Source: Liquidambar formosana (Eukaryota > Streptophyta > Magnoliopsida > Saxifragales > Altingiaceae). Taken from it: a DNA stretch of 64,000 nucleotides. The number at the start of each line of letters is the position of its first letter. Position 1 is the stretch's first letter. The position numbers and the translations under genes were made by a program. The notes beneath the pieces were generated by a model. The model was given only the letters and a program-made list of their open reading frames with translations. It did no database searches and was not told where the DNA came from. Of this stretch, positions 26,428 to 38,660 are shown one piece after another. The stretch is from the NCBI GenBank assembly GCA_039720395.1, contig CM077828.1:15474264-15538263 (forward strand), read 5' to 3'.

Positions 26428-29400
26428 TGTCACAACCCATTTTTGTCACCTTAACTAGGATATATCATTTCATGTAGGATTTTGAGTCCTTTTCGAGTCT
26501 AGTCTTTTGCATTGAGTTTCTATGGCATTGAATATCATGTGTATGAATTTTGAAGTGATTTGGAATTCATTTCGATAGTCAATAAAAACTTTTGCGACTT
26601 TAAGGGCATAATCGTCTTTTAAGCCGTATATTTTCCATTTGACTTTGGAATGAATCCCGAGTCATTCCCTCGAGTTCATATGAGTACATAGAGTCTATAT
26701 ATAGGTTCAATTTCATGAACTAATGGTTTAAGATCAATTCGGCTCATAACGGTTCAGGTTAGCTAAAAGACCCTTTCTTGGTTTGCTCAAATTGACTCAC
26801 AAGACCCACTCAATTTCTTCTCATTTAATTTCAATTGAGCTTTATTTACATCCTAGGTATGTTTAAAAGGATCAAATTTTGATTTGGGAAGCATTTGGTT
26901 CGACCTTGTGTCCAAACCCAAGCTTAGCGATGGTGAGGCACCATGGTTAACCACCTTTGTAAAACCTAACCATGCACCAATTGTCACACCCCATTTTTGT
27001 CACCTTAGCTAGGACATATCATTTCATGTAGGATTTTGAGTCCTTTTTCAAGTCTACTCTTTTGCATTGAGTTTCTTTGGCATTGAATATCATGTATATG
27101 AATTTTGAAGTGATTTGGAGTTCATTTCGATAGTCAATAAGAACTTTTGCGACTTTAAGGGCATAATTGTCTTTTAAGCCGTATATTTTCCATTTGACCT
27201 TGGAATGAATCCCGAGTCATTCCCTCGACTTCACATGAGTACATAGAGTCCATATATAGGTTCAATTTCATGAATTAATGGTTTAAGATCAATTCGGCTC
27301 ATAATGGTTCGGGTTGGCTAAAAGACCCTTTCTTGGTTTGCTCAAATCGACTCATAAGACCCAATCAATTTTCTCTCATTTAACTTCAATTGGGCTTTAT
27401 TTACATCCTAGGTATGTTTAGAAAGATTGAATTTCGATTGGGAAAGTATTCGATTCGACCTTGTGTACAAACCCAGCTTAGTGACGGTGAGGCACCATAG
27501 TTAACCACCTTTGTAAAACCTAACCATAAACCCATGGTTAAGGATTTTTGTCCTAAAATGCTTAAAAATGTGTTCCCCTTCGAAACATGGTCGTTTTGGC
27601 TTTTATTTCGTCAAAATCAGACTTAATTTGAACATTTTAGGACTTCTAAAGCAATAAGGAGTCAAAACCGAAGTGGAATAGAAGGGCCCTTGGGTAACCG
27701 TCCGGGGCTGGACAGTCAGTCATCCAAGCCCAGATGGCTAACCGTCCAGGCCTAGATGGTCACCCGAGAGAGTCCGTCTTCAACTCAAATTCTGACTCTC
27801 TCTCCCTCTTTTTGACGATTTCCTCCACCATTACAACTTGTTTTCCCTTAGGAGTGTATAAGTTTGAGTTGTTTAAGCACCAAGAGAGTCTAATAGCCCT
27901 AGGATCATTGTTTAATGAATTAATCTTAGCCATTGGTTTAGGGGGTCAGTTCTCTATATAAAGGACATGATATTCAGCACATAGGAGGAGGTTAATTGCA
28001 CTTTATACTCAGAGAGAGAGGGAGCTACGAGTTTGGAGAGCTAGAAGGACATCAAGAGGAGGCTCTTCAACCCCAAGCAAGCAAGGAAACAAGAAGTTTA
28101 AAGACAAGGAAGAGTCTACAAGAGGTAAGCATGTCTATTTAATGCTGAACATGAGTTCTCTCCTTCTCCTTCTCCTTCCTCTTCTATAATAGTTCTAGTG
28201 CATGATATAGCTCCACATGTTAGGATAGTTCAATGTTTTTAGGATGCATTATGAATGATTTTAAGATGATTTATGGCTTTATATGCTTGATAATCCCTGG
28301 TTTACTAAGGATTGGATAGCCTTATTCTTTTTATCCTCTTAAATCATGCATAGTTCACATGTTTAGGTTGCTGTGATTATTATCATGAGTTGATGCTCCT
28401 GTTAGTTAATATACATGATATGAATAATATTCATGATGATTTGAGCGTATGTTAGAGTCTTTTCATAGGTTTTTGTGCATAGTTGTGAGATTAGGGTTTC
28501 GATAACCCTAAAATCTCACAGGTTTCATACAGCATACTTAGCTTAGTTTTGTGAGTTGTTTCTCATCATAGTCATTCTATATATGCTGCATATAGTTGAT
28601 TCATGCTAGGTTTGCATTCATATGGTAGATTTTATAGGGTTTTTGGAGACATTATCCTTTTCTAAGGATAATTATCCTTTTCGTTGAGTGAGGTTTTGCA
28701 TGAGAGCTTTCTGTGATGTGTTTAAGCATGAAACCGCTTCCATTGTGTTCTAGTATATATATTTTACATAGGATATGATAATTGCAGCTCCCCATAATGA
28801 CTTTTTTACGTGAAATTATCTTAGGATAGTTTCGCTTAAGAAAGCTTGCCGTAGAAGGTCTATTTTCATATTTTACATAAAATATCATCTTTTTGGTTAG
28901 AATGTGCTCTGCTATCATGTTTATTAATATTGTTGGAGTCTCTTATGATTGTTAGAGTGTCTTTGGTAGGTTTTTATGCATGTTAGTTAGGTCATTGCAT
29001 GTAGGATTGAGTTAGGGTCTTTAGTTATTCATTATTCTTGTTGTTTGCATGATAAATGGATGATTTTAGGCTTTATCATGGTTCTGTCCAGATTAGTATA
29101 TTTCTATTCTTTGTATGATTTTGTGCACTTGTAAGGGTGCAAACAGGTACAATGCTTGTCCTATTGCAAATAGGGCCGCTATTGCTTGAAATTGCTAATG
29201 CTTGGAGCTTTTGCGCTCAGGTAAGTAGGGTATGAAGTGCCCTAATTCACTTTTCTTTTTTCTCTTCTCTTCCCCCTCCTAGGGTTATTTCTTAATACGG
29301 ACATATGGTGATTATCAAAGGTTTCCTGTATCAGTAAAATTCTGGTTTTCTATCAAGGTTTTCCTCTTGTGGAAGTTTTCAATTTTGGATTATTCAATAC

Positions 29401-32400
29401 ATTTTTCGAACAAAGAAACCTAGGGTTTTTACCATAGGTTTTTATTAGGTTGTAACCCTATTCTTTTCGAACTACGTGGACTTTGATCCATGTATTTTGC
29501 TGCATGGTACGTAGGCGCTCTTCGTGAGGCTCAAGTCCATTCTAGGATCCAAGTATCCTAGGTTTTTCTTTTCTTTTCTTTTTTTTCTGTTTTGTTTTAT
29601 TTATTTGATTATGCATGGATGATTGGATGGAATATATGTTATGTATGCTGCCTTGTGATGATATATGCTGATATTTGAGTGAAAAAGATCTTAAATTAGC
29701 CTAATCAAATTAAGAGACCAACTCGGGCGATGTGGGTGCCTGTGGGCTTTGCCCGAAACCTTCCCACGTCGTAACTTAGCCCCCGAATCCAATTTTCTGG
29801 TTTTAAAGACTTTGCTTTTTCCTTTAATGGAGTCATGTGGTTTTGAAAATAAAACGTTTTTGTGGTTTTCCTCTTTTCCCTAAAAAATGAGGTGGCGACT
29901 CCTTTTCGTTTATTGTCTTTCACCCATTCTTTCGCCAAATCCTTGTGGGCCGTTTTCCAGGGTTCACACCCATGGTTAAGGAATTTTGTCCTAAAATGCT
30001 TAAAAATGTGTTCCCATTCGAAACATAGTCGTTCTGGCTTTTATTTCGTCAAAATCGGACTTAATTTGACCCCTGAAAGACTCCTGAAGCGATTAGAAGT
30101 CAAAATCGGAGCGGAATAGAGAGACCCTCGAGTAACCATCCAGGGCTGGAAGGTCAGCCGTCTAGGACCAGACGGCTAACCGACCAGGCCTAGATGGTCA
30201 CCCGAGGAGTCCATCCTCAATTGGGTTTCTGACTCCTCCTTCCCTCTTTTGACCGTTTCCTCCGCCCTTGCAAGTTGTTTCTTCCTAGGATTGTGTAAAT
30301 TTGAGTTGTTTGAGCACCGAGAGAGTCTCTAATAGCCCTAGGATCATTATTTAATGAATTAATCTTAGCCATCAGTTTAGGGGGTCAGTTCTCTATATAA
30401 AGGATATGATATTCAGCATATGGGGGAGGACTATTGCACTTTACACTTAGAGAGAGAGGGAGCTACAAGTTTGGAGAGCTAAAAGGACATCAAGAGAAGG
30501 CTTTTCAACCCTAAGCAAGCAAGGGAACAAGGAGTTTGAAGGCAAGGGAGGTTCTACAAGAGGTAAACACTCTTTCTGACTGCTGAATATGGGTTTTCTC
30601 CTTCTCCTTCTCCTTCTCCTTCTTCTTCTATGATAACTTTAGTGCATGTTGTAACTCCACATGTTAGGTTAGTTGAATGCTTTTATGATGTGATATGAAT
30701 GAGTTTAAGATGATTCATGGTTCTATATGCTTGATAATCTTTGGTTTACTAAAGATTTGAAAGCGTTACTCTTTTCTATCTTCTTAGATCATACATAGTT
30801 CATATGTCTAGGTTGTTGTGATTATTGTCATGAGTTGATGCTCCTATTAGTTAATATATATAATATGAATGATATTCATGATGATTTGAGCATGTGTTAG
30901 AGTCGTTTCATAGGTTTTTATGCATAGTTGTGAAATTAGGGTTTTGGTAACCCTAAATTCACACAAGTTTCATACAGCATGTTTAGTTTACTTCTGTGAG
31001 TAGTTTCTCATCATAGTCATTCTATATATGCTACATATAGTTGACTCATGCCAGGTTTGCATTCATATAGAGGAATTTGTAGGGTTTTTGGAGATATTAT
31101 CCTTTTATAAGGATAATTATCCTTTTTGTTAAGTAAAGTTCTACATGAGAGCTTTCTGTGATGGGTTTAAGTATGAAATCACCTCTATAGTGTTCTAATA
31201 TATATATATTTTATGCAGGATATGATGATTGCACCTCCCCATAGTGACTTTTTTACGTGAAATTATCTTAGGATAGTTTTGCTTAAGAAATCTCGCCGTA
31301 GGAAGGCCTATTTTCATGTGTTACATAAAATGTCACCTTTTTGGTTAGAATAGATTTTGCTATCGTGTTTATTGATATTATCAGGGTCTTTCATGATTGT
31401 TAGCATGTTTTTCATAGGTTTTTATGCACATAGGATAGGTCATTGCATGTAGGATTGAGTTGGGGTCCTTAATTATTCATTATTCTTATTGTTTGCATGA
31501 TAAATGGATGATTTTAGGCTTTGTCATGATTCTGTCTAGATTAGTATTTTGTTCTCTTTGCATGGTTTTGTGCACTTGTAAGGGTGCAAACAGGTACAAT
31601 AATTTTCCTATTGCAAATAGGTCTGCTATTGCTTGAAATTGCTAATGCTTGGAGCTATTGCGCTCAGATAAGTGGGTTTGAAGGTGCCCCAATTCACCTT
31701 CTCTTAACCTTTTTTTCTCTTCTCCCTCCTAGGGTTATTTCTTAATACGGACATATGGTGATTTCCAAAGGTTTCCTTTTCAAATAAAGTACCTTTTCCT
31801 CAAAGTTTCCGTCTTATGGAAGTTACTTGATTTCAAACTTGGTTCAAATATCAAATTTTCTATCTTTCAAACAAGGAAACCTAGGGATTTTACCATAGTT
31901 TGTATTAGGCTGCAACCCTATTCCTTTCGAACTATGTGGACTTTGATCTATGTATTTCGCTGCATGGTACATAGGTACTCATTTTGAGGCTCAAGTCCGT
32001 TCTAGGATCTAAGTATCCTAGGTTTTTCTTCTCTTTTCTTTTTTTTTTTTTTTTTGTTTTATTTTATTTTCTTTATTTGATTATGCATGGATGAAATGGA
32101 TGGATGGAATATATGTTATGCATGCTGTCTTGTGATGATATATGATGATATTTGAGTAAAAAAGATCTTAAATTAGCCCAATCAAATTAAGAAACCAACT
32201 CGAGCGATGTGGGTGCCTATAGGCTTTGACCAGAACCTTCCCACGTCGTAACTTAGCCCCCAAATCCAATTTTCTAGTTTCAAGGACTTTGCTTTTCCTT
32301 TAATGGAGTCATGTGGTTTTGAAAATAAAACATTTTTATGGTTTTCCTCTTTTCCTTAAAAAATGAGGTAGCGACTCCTTTCACTTGTTGTCTTTTAAAA

Positions 32401-32445
32401 AATCCCAAACCCTTGTGGGCGCTGCGCTTTTTTCGTGGGTTCACA
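26428..32445 (+). mobile_element. Tat/Ogre-like solo LTR (outer), interrupted by a younger copy of itself
   Basis: Begins TGTCACAACCCATTTTTGTC and ends GGGTTCACA, with perfect duplication CCTTC on both sides (26423-26427 and 32446-32450). The first about 550 bases (26428-26981) join on to 29969-32445 once the inner LTR is skipped, giving about 3.03 kb. A TATA box (CTCTATATAAAGG) lies near 30392-30404. The end region has the family phrase AAAAATGAGGTAGCGACTCC. No internal domains remain. Confidence 0.85.
26982..29968 (+). mobile_element. Tat/Ogre-like solo LTR (inner), 2987 bp, nested in the same family
   Basis: Begins TGTCACACCCCATTTTTGTC and ends GGGTTCACA. Flanking pentamers are CCAAT (26977-26981) and CCCAT (29969-29973), one mismatch. 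It aligns end to end with the outer copy and, in reverse, with 7910-10616. A TATA box (TATATAAA) is at 27955-27962. The degenerate GC module (GGCTAACCGTCC, GGTCACCCGAG) lies at about 27690-27770. Order of insertion: outer first, inner second. Confidence 0.85.
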
Positions 32446-32619
32446 CCTTCTTTTTCAATATTTTCTTTAGGGTTAACTCTCATTCCTTTTGATGTCGATT
32501 ATGATATAACCAAGTGGCCATCATCTTAAATAGAATAGATATAGGCCAAACACAGCACAACTATGAGAATGGGATTTATTTCTAACTGCAACGGGAAACT
32601 GATGGCCATGGCTTGTACA

Positions 32620-33975
32620 TAGGCCTCATCATCGTGCCAGGCTAGGTTGGGCTTGGGTTTTTTTCTTGGGTTAGGCCGGGCCTCGGGCCAAGCATTCTAG
32701 TCTCACTATTCATCGGGTCAGGTCAGGCTATGAAAGAAAATGTGAGGCCCAGTCACGGGCTTGGGTTTTTTCAAGCTTTGGGCTTGGGCCTTTTTTGGCT
32801 TAATTTTTTTAGGGTGCAAAATCAAATAGTTATTGAATGAAAATATACGTTAACAATCATTTGTATAAGTGAAACTTATATTTATGAAAATTTTGAAATA
32901 AATATATTAACAAGTTAACTATTAATATATAGTTATACACTTATAAGTTTTATAACTAATATGTTGATAATGTTATTAAAATATAACTTTAGTAGTTTTT
33001 AGATATAACTTAATTTTATAAACATACTAGCAAGATTAAACATGATTTATTGATTGAAATATAAATATTTTTTCATAAGAGAGTGTGGACTTGCTCATCA
33101 AAACTCAACATTTAAAATGGTCTTAAGCTCTTTAGGTGCTAAACTCTTAAGGCCTAGTGTTTAAATGGTTGGGCTTGTGTCGGGCTTTTTGGGGGGAACG
33201 GCTATTGCAACCCCCCAACCCTATAAGTTACCCCCACCTGATAACCCCACCCCCCAAATTTACATACCCACCCCTCTCAAATACTAAAATACCCATCATT
33301 CTCACCCACCCCATACCCCATAGCAGTGACGACTGGCAAGAAGAAGAAGAAGCAACAACGACGGTGTCAGCCTGCCTTCTCTTCTTCTTCTTCTCTCTGT
33401 CCTTCTTCCTCTTCTCTCTTCTTTTCCTCTTCTTTCTTTGTTTCTTTGTTTCTTCGTTTCTTTCTTTTTCCTTTGCTAGTCAGATCTATGTGTTTTCCAG
33501 CAATGGCCAAAAAAAAAAAAAAAAGAAAGAAAGAAAGAAAGAAAGAAAAAAAGAAGAGAAGAGAAGAAGAGGGGTGCGTTTGCTTCCCTGTTGCCGATGG
33601 GGTGGGGTGTCAGAGAGAGTTGAGGGCTGCCGATGAGGGAGAGGGGTTCTGGGAAGGAAAGAAAAAAGAAAAGAAGAAGAGAAGAAGAGGGAAGAGGAGG
33701 GAGGAGGAAGAAGCGTACGTTTGCCTCACAGTCGTCGGTGGGATAGGGTGTCAGAGAGAGTTGCTGGTGGGGTGGGGTGCTAGAGAGAGGTAAGCAAGGA
33801 TAAGCCCTTTTTGGTAATTTTATATAATAATTTTTCTAATTAAAAAATATGGGGGGGCAACTTATAGGTTTAGGAGGTTGCAATAGCCGTTCCCCTTTTT
33901 GGGGCAAGCTTGGGCGGGCTTTAACTAGAGGCCGAGGCCTAGCCCAAGAGTAATTTTCTTGTTTTGTAGAGTTTT
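32620..33975. repeat. Probable non-autonomous hAT-like element with GGGCCTAGGC-rich ends
   Basis: Both sides of the Mutator-like MITE are full of GGGCTTGGG, GGCCGGGCCT and AGGCCGAGGCCTAGCCC phrases. These resemble subterminal repeat zones of plant hAT elements (compare 12803-14114). I could not fix termini or a target duplication. Confidence 0.35.
33194..33894. mobile_element. Mutator-like MITE, 701 bp, 9-bp target duplication
   Basis: Terminal inverted repeats of about 44 bp: GGGAACGGCTATTGCAACC at the left and its complement GGTTGCAATAGCCGTTCCC at the right, continuing into TATAAGTT. Perfect 9-bp duplication CTTTTTGGG at 33185-33193 and 33895-33903, as expected for MULEs. The interior is purine/pyrimidine-biased (AAGAAG and GAAA runs), which explains the long spurious open frames. 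No transposase. Confidence 0.85.
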
Positions 33976-34126
33976 CTAACCTATATTTTTACAAATTATA
34001 TGCTTACAAGTTCTCTATTTCTATATTTTAAAAATATTTATTTAACTTCCTAGCAACAACTTAAAAGTTAAAGTAAACAAATAAAATGAGATCAGAAAAT
34101 TTCAATAAGTTGCTACAAAACGAGGG

Positions 34127-34633
34127 TGTGAGGACCCCAGGCTTGATTCATGAGAATTTTGGGTTAGGATGTGCTAAGGTAGGTTTTCGTGAGCCTAGCA
34201 CTTCTTTTGTATATGTTGCGCAATATAGTTGACTACAGTGTTTATAGTCGACTATATTATCAGGCAGAATTTCTTTTTATGTATATTAAACAATTTAGTT
34301 GACTGTAGTGACTTATAGTCGACTATATTGTCAGGCAGAACCTCTTTTGTGCACGCTGAGCAATTTAGTCGACTATAATGATTTATAGTCAGCTATATTG
34401 TCAAGCAGAATGTTATGATACTATTCTTTGGGGAGTTTTAGTCGACTATAACTCATTATAGTCGACTATAACGCACGAATTTCAGTTTATGGGCTAGATT
34501 TTTATGGGGTAAAAAGACCATTATACCCCTCACTTATACTCCCTTTATAAACCCAACTTCTTGAAGATTCTCACCCATTCTTCTCAGCTGAGAGAGAGGG
34601 AGAGAGAGAGAGAGAAGAAGAGAAGGAGAAGGT
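34127..34633 (+). mobile_element. 5' part of an LTR (TGTGAGGACCCC type), truncated by a copia LTR
   Basis: Starts TGTGAGGACCCCAGGC, typical of gypsy LTR starts, and contains a TATA box (CCCTTTATAAACCC, 34541-34554) and a GA-rich leader. It is cut off at 34633 by the next LTR. Its remainder was not found. Confidence 0.55.
34215..34480 (+). promoter_or_regulatory. Array of TATAGTCGACTATA palindromes upstream of a TATA box
   Basis: About eight copies of an imperfect palindrome centred on GTCGAC (ATAGTCGACTATA, AGTTGACTGTAG). Three are followed by the spacer TCAGGCAGAA or TCAAGCAGAA. The array ends about 65 bases before the TATA box at 34545. Confidence 0.65.
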
Positions 34634-36285
34634 TGTTAGGATTATGCCCTAGAGCCAATCATAGAGATGATTGTTTAGGGATTAGGAACAATCATTTGAT
34701 TTCATTTATGTATATCACATTTATTATTGATTTAATAAAAGGGCTTATTCTATTATGTTTATATGCATCATTTATATTTACATAATATGTCCATGGAGTT
34801 AGAGTTGAGAATATGGAATTACAAAGAGTTGTAATTTTGAGACTATAGATATATCTCTATACTAAACTCCTAAAGCATTCCTAGTTGAAGGTTCACTATG
34901 ATGGACAATAATGAACCATAGGACTAGCACTTGTTAGGTTGACTCTATAAGAGGATAGCTAGTCTCAAGCTATTTGTGTGGAGACACTACAACCAACAAG
35001 TGGGTGCCTATTACGAGAATAGGTACATTGAATGTGACCAAAGATATGAGATAAACTGAATGGAGTTTTATCTTGCCTGTCAATCAGTTTCTCATTGTTA
35101 TAGTGGTACAAGTAATCCTTAGACCTGAGACACCATAGTTGTCTTATGCATGTAGCTTTAGAAGTTTGATAACACTAAGTGCAGATCCTATTCAGGGGTC
35201 TGCAAAGGTGTTCATTGGCCCTATTGCTATGTGTATGAAAGCATGTAAGTGATCAATAAGGGATCCATCACTCTCAGGAAAAAGAGAGAGAATGTCTCAT
35301 ATAGCATTCGTAATATAACTCATTAAATCTATGGCCATGGTAGGATGAATATGAAAAGAGTTTCATGAGTTCATCAATGAGTTGATATCTATGAATGAGT
35401 ATAAAGTAATTAAACTAAGGACTTGATAGACTTCCATGTCCTATTAGTTCAATTGGAGACATTGTGTTGAAGGAAGGATACAATTGTAACCTATAAACTA
35501 TAACAGAAGGGTTCTTTGTAAATGACTATTCACCTCATTAAAGACCACACCATGAGCTATATGCTAGGTGTTACTCATGGTTAGTAGAAACCCTAATTGA
35601 TATAAATGAGTTATAATCAATTAGGGAATTGGAAGGAGTTCCAATTAGACCCTAAATAGAAAGAGTTCCATTGTGCACATCTCGTGCTATTCCTACTACT
35701 TGATGATGTGAACCTAATGGGTCACACACTGATCATGCAGGATGAGCTTTAAAGTCTATGAGAGAAAGGGTATGAGTGCATAAAGAATAGTTCTTTAAGG
35801 CCAAAGTTATATATGATATAATTAAGAGGGGTTATTGTGTAATTAATAGTAATTACACAAAACCCTAAGTGGGTTCTCCTTCATGGCTGGCCCCCCCTTG
35901 GTGGGCTATATATATGTAGTGTGATGTAATGACATCACAAGAAGTTCAACTCCCCAAAGGGCTGGCTGAAAATTCCACCCTCCCTCTCTCTCTCTCCTCT
36001 CTTCTCCTACACTAGCAACAACAAGGAAAAGGAGGAAAGGACTTGAAGCTCTAGCTAGGTGTGGATACCGTTGGAGGCAGCACACTTGGGCTGCTCACTC
36101 ACCGCTGTCCGGAATCAAAGCTTGGAGCAAAAAGGAGAAGACAAAAATTCTGTAAGTGTTCTAACCCTCTTTGTAGTTAGGGTTTGATTTTGTGTTATGC
36201 ATAGTTAGATTTATGGGCTGTGGAATCGTAGGAAAAATTTTTATATTCCACACTTCTATTTTTCCTTCTTGTATGATTCCCAACA
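34634..36285 (+). mobile_element. Copia-type 5' LTR, 1652 bp
   Basis: Begins TGTTAGGATTATGCCCTAGA and ends TTCCCAACA, immediately followed by a primer-binding site for initiator methionine tRNA. A TATA box (GCTATATATATG) is near 35905-35915. This is a true 5' LTR, but the interior is almost entirely missing. Confidence 0.85.
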
Positions 36286-36423
36286 ATGGTATCAGAGCCA
36301 TGATTATGCATAATACAAAATACATATGGGCTGGTAATTATGGTGAAGTTGAATGATTTAAAAATCTGGAAATTTTTCTGCAGAATTGGTTTTCCTCCAT
36401 GGCTGAACCTAGGGTTTGGAACC
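36286..36423 (+). other. Primer-binding site and remnant leader of the copia element
   Basis: TGGTATCAGAGCCA (36287-36300) is complementary to the 3' end of initiator tRNA-Met, the usual copia primer. About 120 bases of leader follow and stop at the next LTR fragment. Confidence 0.85.
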
Positions 36424-37506
36424 TGTGAACCACAGGTTTCGATCCGGGAAGAGGAGGAAGGAAGAACCCTTCTTTTAAAAAGACTTGTAGAGATTTAAAT
36501 TAATAAAAATCTGGTTTTTAAAAGGTTCACAAAAACAAACAAACAAGGAGTCGCCACCTCATTTTTAGAAAAAAAGAAAACCATAAAAACAATTTTTTAA
36601 GAAAACCTTTGAAAACAAACCACATGACTCCGATCAAGGAAAAGCAGGTCTATCAAAACAAGAGAGGATTCGGAGACTAAGTTACGACGTGGGAAGGTTC
36701 TAGGAAACATCCTATAGGCACCCACATCGCCCCAAAATGAGTCTCTAAATTTATATGGGCTATTTCAATCACTTCCTAATTAGTCACCATGCATATGCAA
36801 AGAATCATCCAAAAATAATCCACATTCATCTATGAACATCCATAAAACAATAAACATCCATAAAGCATGTAAACATCCATGAACAAGTATGAGAGATATG
36901 GAAAGCAAGTAAGAGATAGAGAGAATGAGCAAACAAGTCCATCCTATCCACTAGCAAATATGTGATGGATAAATGAATAAGCAAACAAATCCATCCTATC
37001 CATTAACAAATATGTGATGGATAAATGAGCAAGCATGGGTCCATCCTAATCCACTAGCATATATGTGATGGACAAATGGATAGAAAGAAAAAAAGAAAAA
37101 GAAAAAGAAAACCTAGGATACTTAGTATCCTAGAGCAGACTTGAACATCAAATGAGCGTCTACGTACCTTGCATTCATAGATGTAAGGATCAAAGTCCAC
37201 GTAGTTCGATTGAGAAGGGGTTACTCTCTTTACAATGAACTATAAATCCTAAGTTTCCATTAAAAGAAAAGAAGAATTTTAAAAAGAAAAAGAATTTCCA
37301 AAAAAGGAATTTGAGAAAAGATAGAATTTGAAAAGAGATAGAACTCTTATCCAAAAAGAAGTTTTAGAAAAGTAGAATTCTAAAGGAGATAGAACTCTAA
37401 TTTAAAACAGAATTTTAATGAAAGTAGAGTTCTAAAAGAGATAGAACTCTTATTCAAAAAGGATTTTAAGAAAACATGGAAACTTAAGAATTACAGTCCA
37501 AAGTAA
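36424..37506 (-). mobile_element. Tat/Ogre-like LTR fragment (3' part), truncated by the CACTA element
   Basis: Starts TGTGAACC (LTR end, reversed) and carries family phrases: GGAGTCGCCACCTC, GGATACTTAGTATCCTAG and CGTCTACGTACC, then GATCAAAGTCCACGTAGTT. It matches 7910 to about 8560. It is cut at exactly 37506, where the CACTA terminus starts. Confidence 0.75.
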
Positions 37507-37524
37507 CACTACAGGAAAAAGCAT

Positions 37525-38660
37525 CTATCGCAACGGTAAAAGTCGTTGCGATAACCTCAAAGTCGTTGCAATAAATACCTATTGCAACGACAACACTACC
37601 GTTGCGAGCTGTTGCAAAAACCTCCATGGTAATAGGTTATTGCAACAACAAATATCATTGCAATACCAATTTCGTTGCAATACACCTCTATTTAATACAA
37701 CGATTTGTTGCAATCAATTTATGTTTCGTTGCGAAAAAGTATTGCAACGATATTATTGTGGCAATATACCTAAAAATAACAATATTTTTGATTAAAAATA
37801 TTATTTATCGCAACGACTTTGGCGTTGCAATAAGGGATTGCAACAATTCTTGCCGTGGCAATAACTTATTACTACAACCTTTCCCGTTGCAGGAAAAAAT
37901 TATTTTAATTAGAAATATTATTTATCGCAACGACTTTTCCGTTGCAATAAGGTATTGCAACAATTATTGTCGTGGTAATAACTTATTACTACAAACTTTC
38001 CCATTGCAAAAAAGAATTATTTTAATTAAAAATATTATTTATCGCAACAACTTCGGCGTTGCGATAAGTTATTGCAACATTCTTTCCCGTGGCGATAACT
38101 TATTGCTACAACCTTTTCCATTGCAAGAAAGAATTATTTTAATTAAAAATATTATTTATCGCAACGATTTTGGCGTTGCAATAAGGTATTGCAACAATTT
38201 TTGTCGTGGCAATAACTTATTGCTATACTTCTTTCTGTTGCAAAAGAGAATTATTTTAAGTAAAAATATTCTTTATTGCAACGACTTCAGCGTTGCAATA
38301 CGTTATTGCAACAATGCTCTCCGTGGTAATAACTTATTGCTACAACCTTTCCCGTTGCAAAAAAGAATTATTTTAATTAAAAATATTCTTTATCGCAACG
38401 ACTTTGGCGTTGCAATATGTTATTGCAACAATGCTTCCTGTGGTAATAACTTATTGCTACAACCTTTTCCATTGCAAAAAAGAATTATTTTAATAAAAAA
38501 TATTATTTATCGCAACAACTTTGGCGTTGCGATAAGGTATTGCTACATCGCTTCCGTGGCAATAACTTATTGCTACAATTTTTCTAGTTGCAAGAAAGAA
38601 TTATTTTAATTAGAAACTTTATTTATCGCAACAACTTTGCCGTTGCAATAACTTATATTT
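37525..38660. repeat. CACTA subterminal repeats, about 117-bp tandem units
   Basis: From about 37803, seven diverged tandem units of about 117 bp contain paired GCAACGACTTTGGCGTTGCA inverted motifs, then TTGCTACAACCTTTCCCGTT, then ATTATTTTAATTAAAAATAT. The inverted GCAACG...CGTTGC motifs also occur before the tandem units. Likely TNPA binding sites. A 335-codon open frame here is a by-product of the unit length being divisible by three. Confidence 0.85.

Noticed and set aside
33157..33793. Two overlapping open frames of about 155 codons rich in Lys, Arg, Ser and Phe
   Set aside because: Purine/pyrimidine-biased interior of the Mutator-like MITE; no domain pattern.
37602..38609. 335-codon plus-strand open frame
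   Set aside because: It lies wholly inside the 117-bp CACTA subterminal tandem repeat, and its peptide is periodic. It is a by-product of the repeat.
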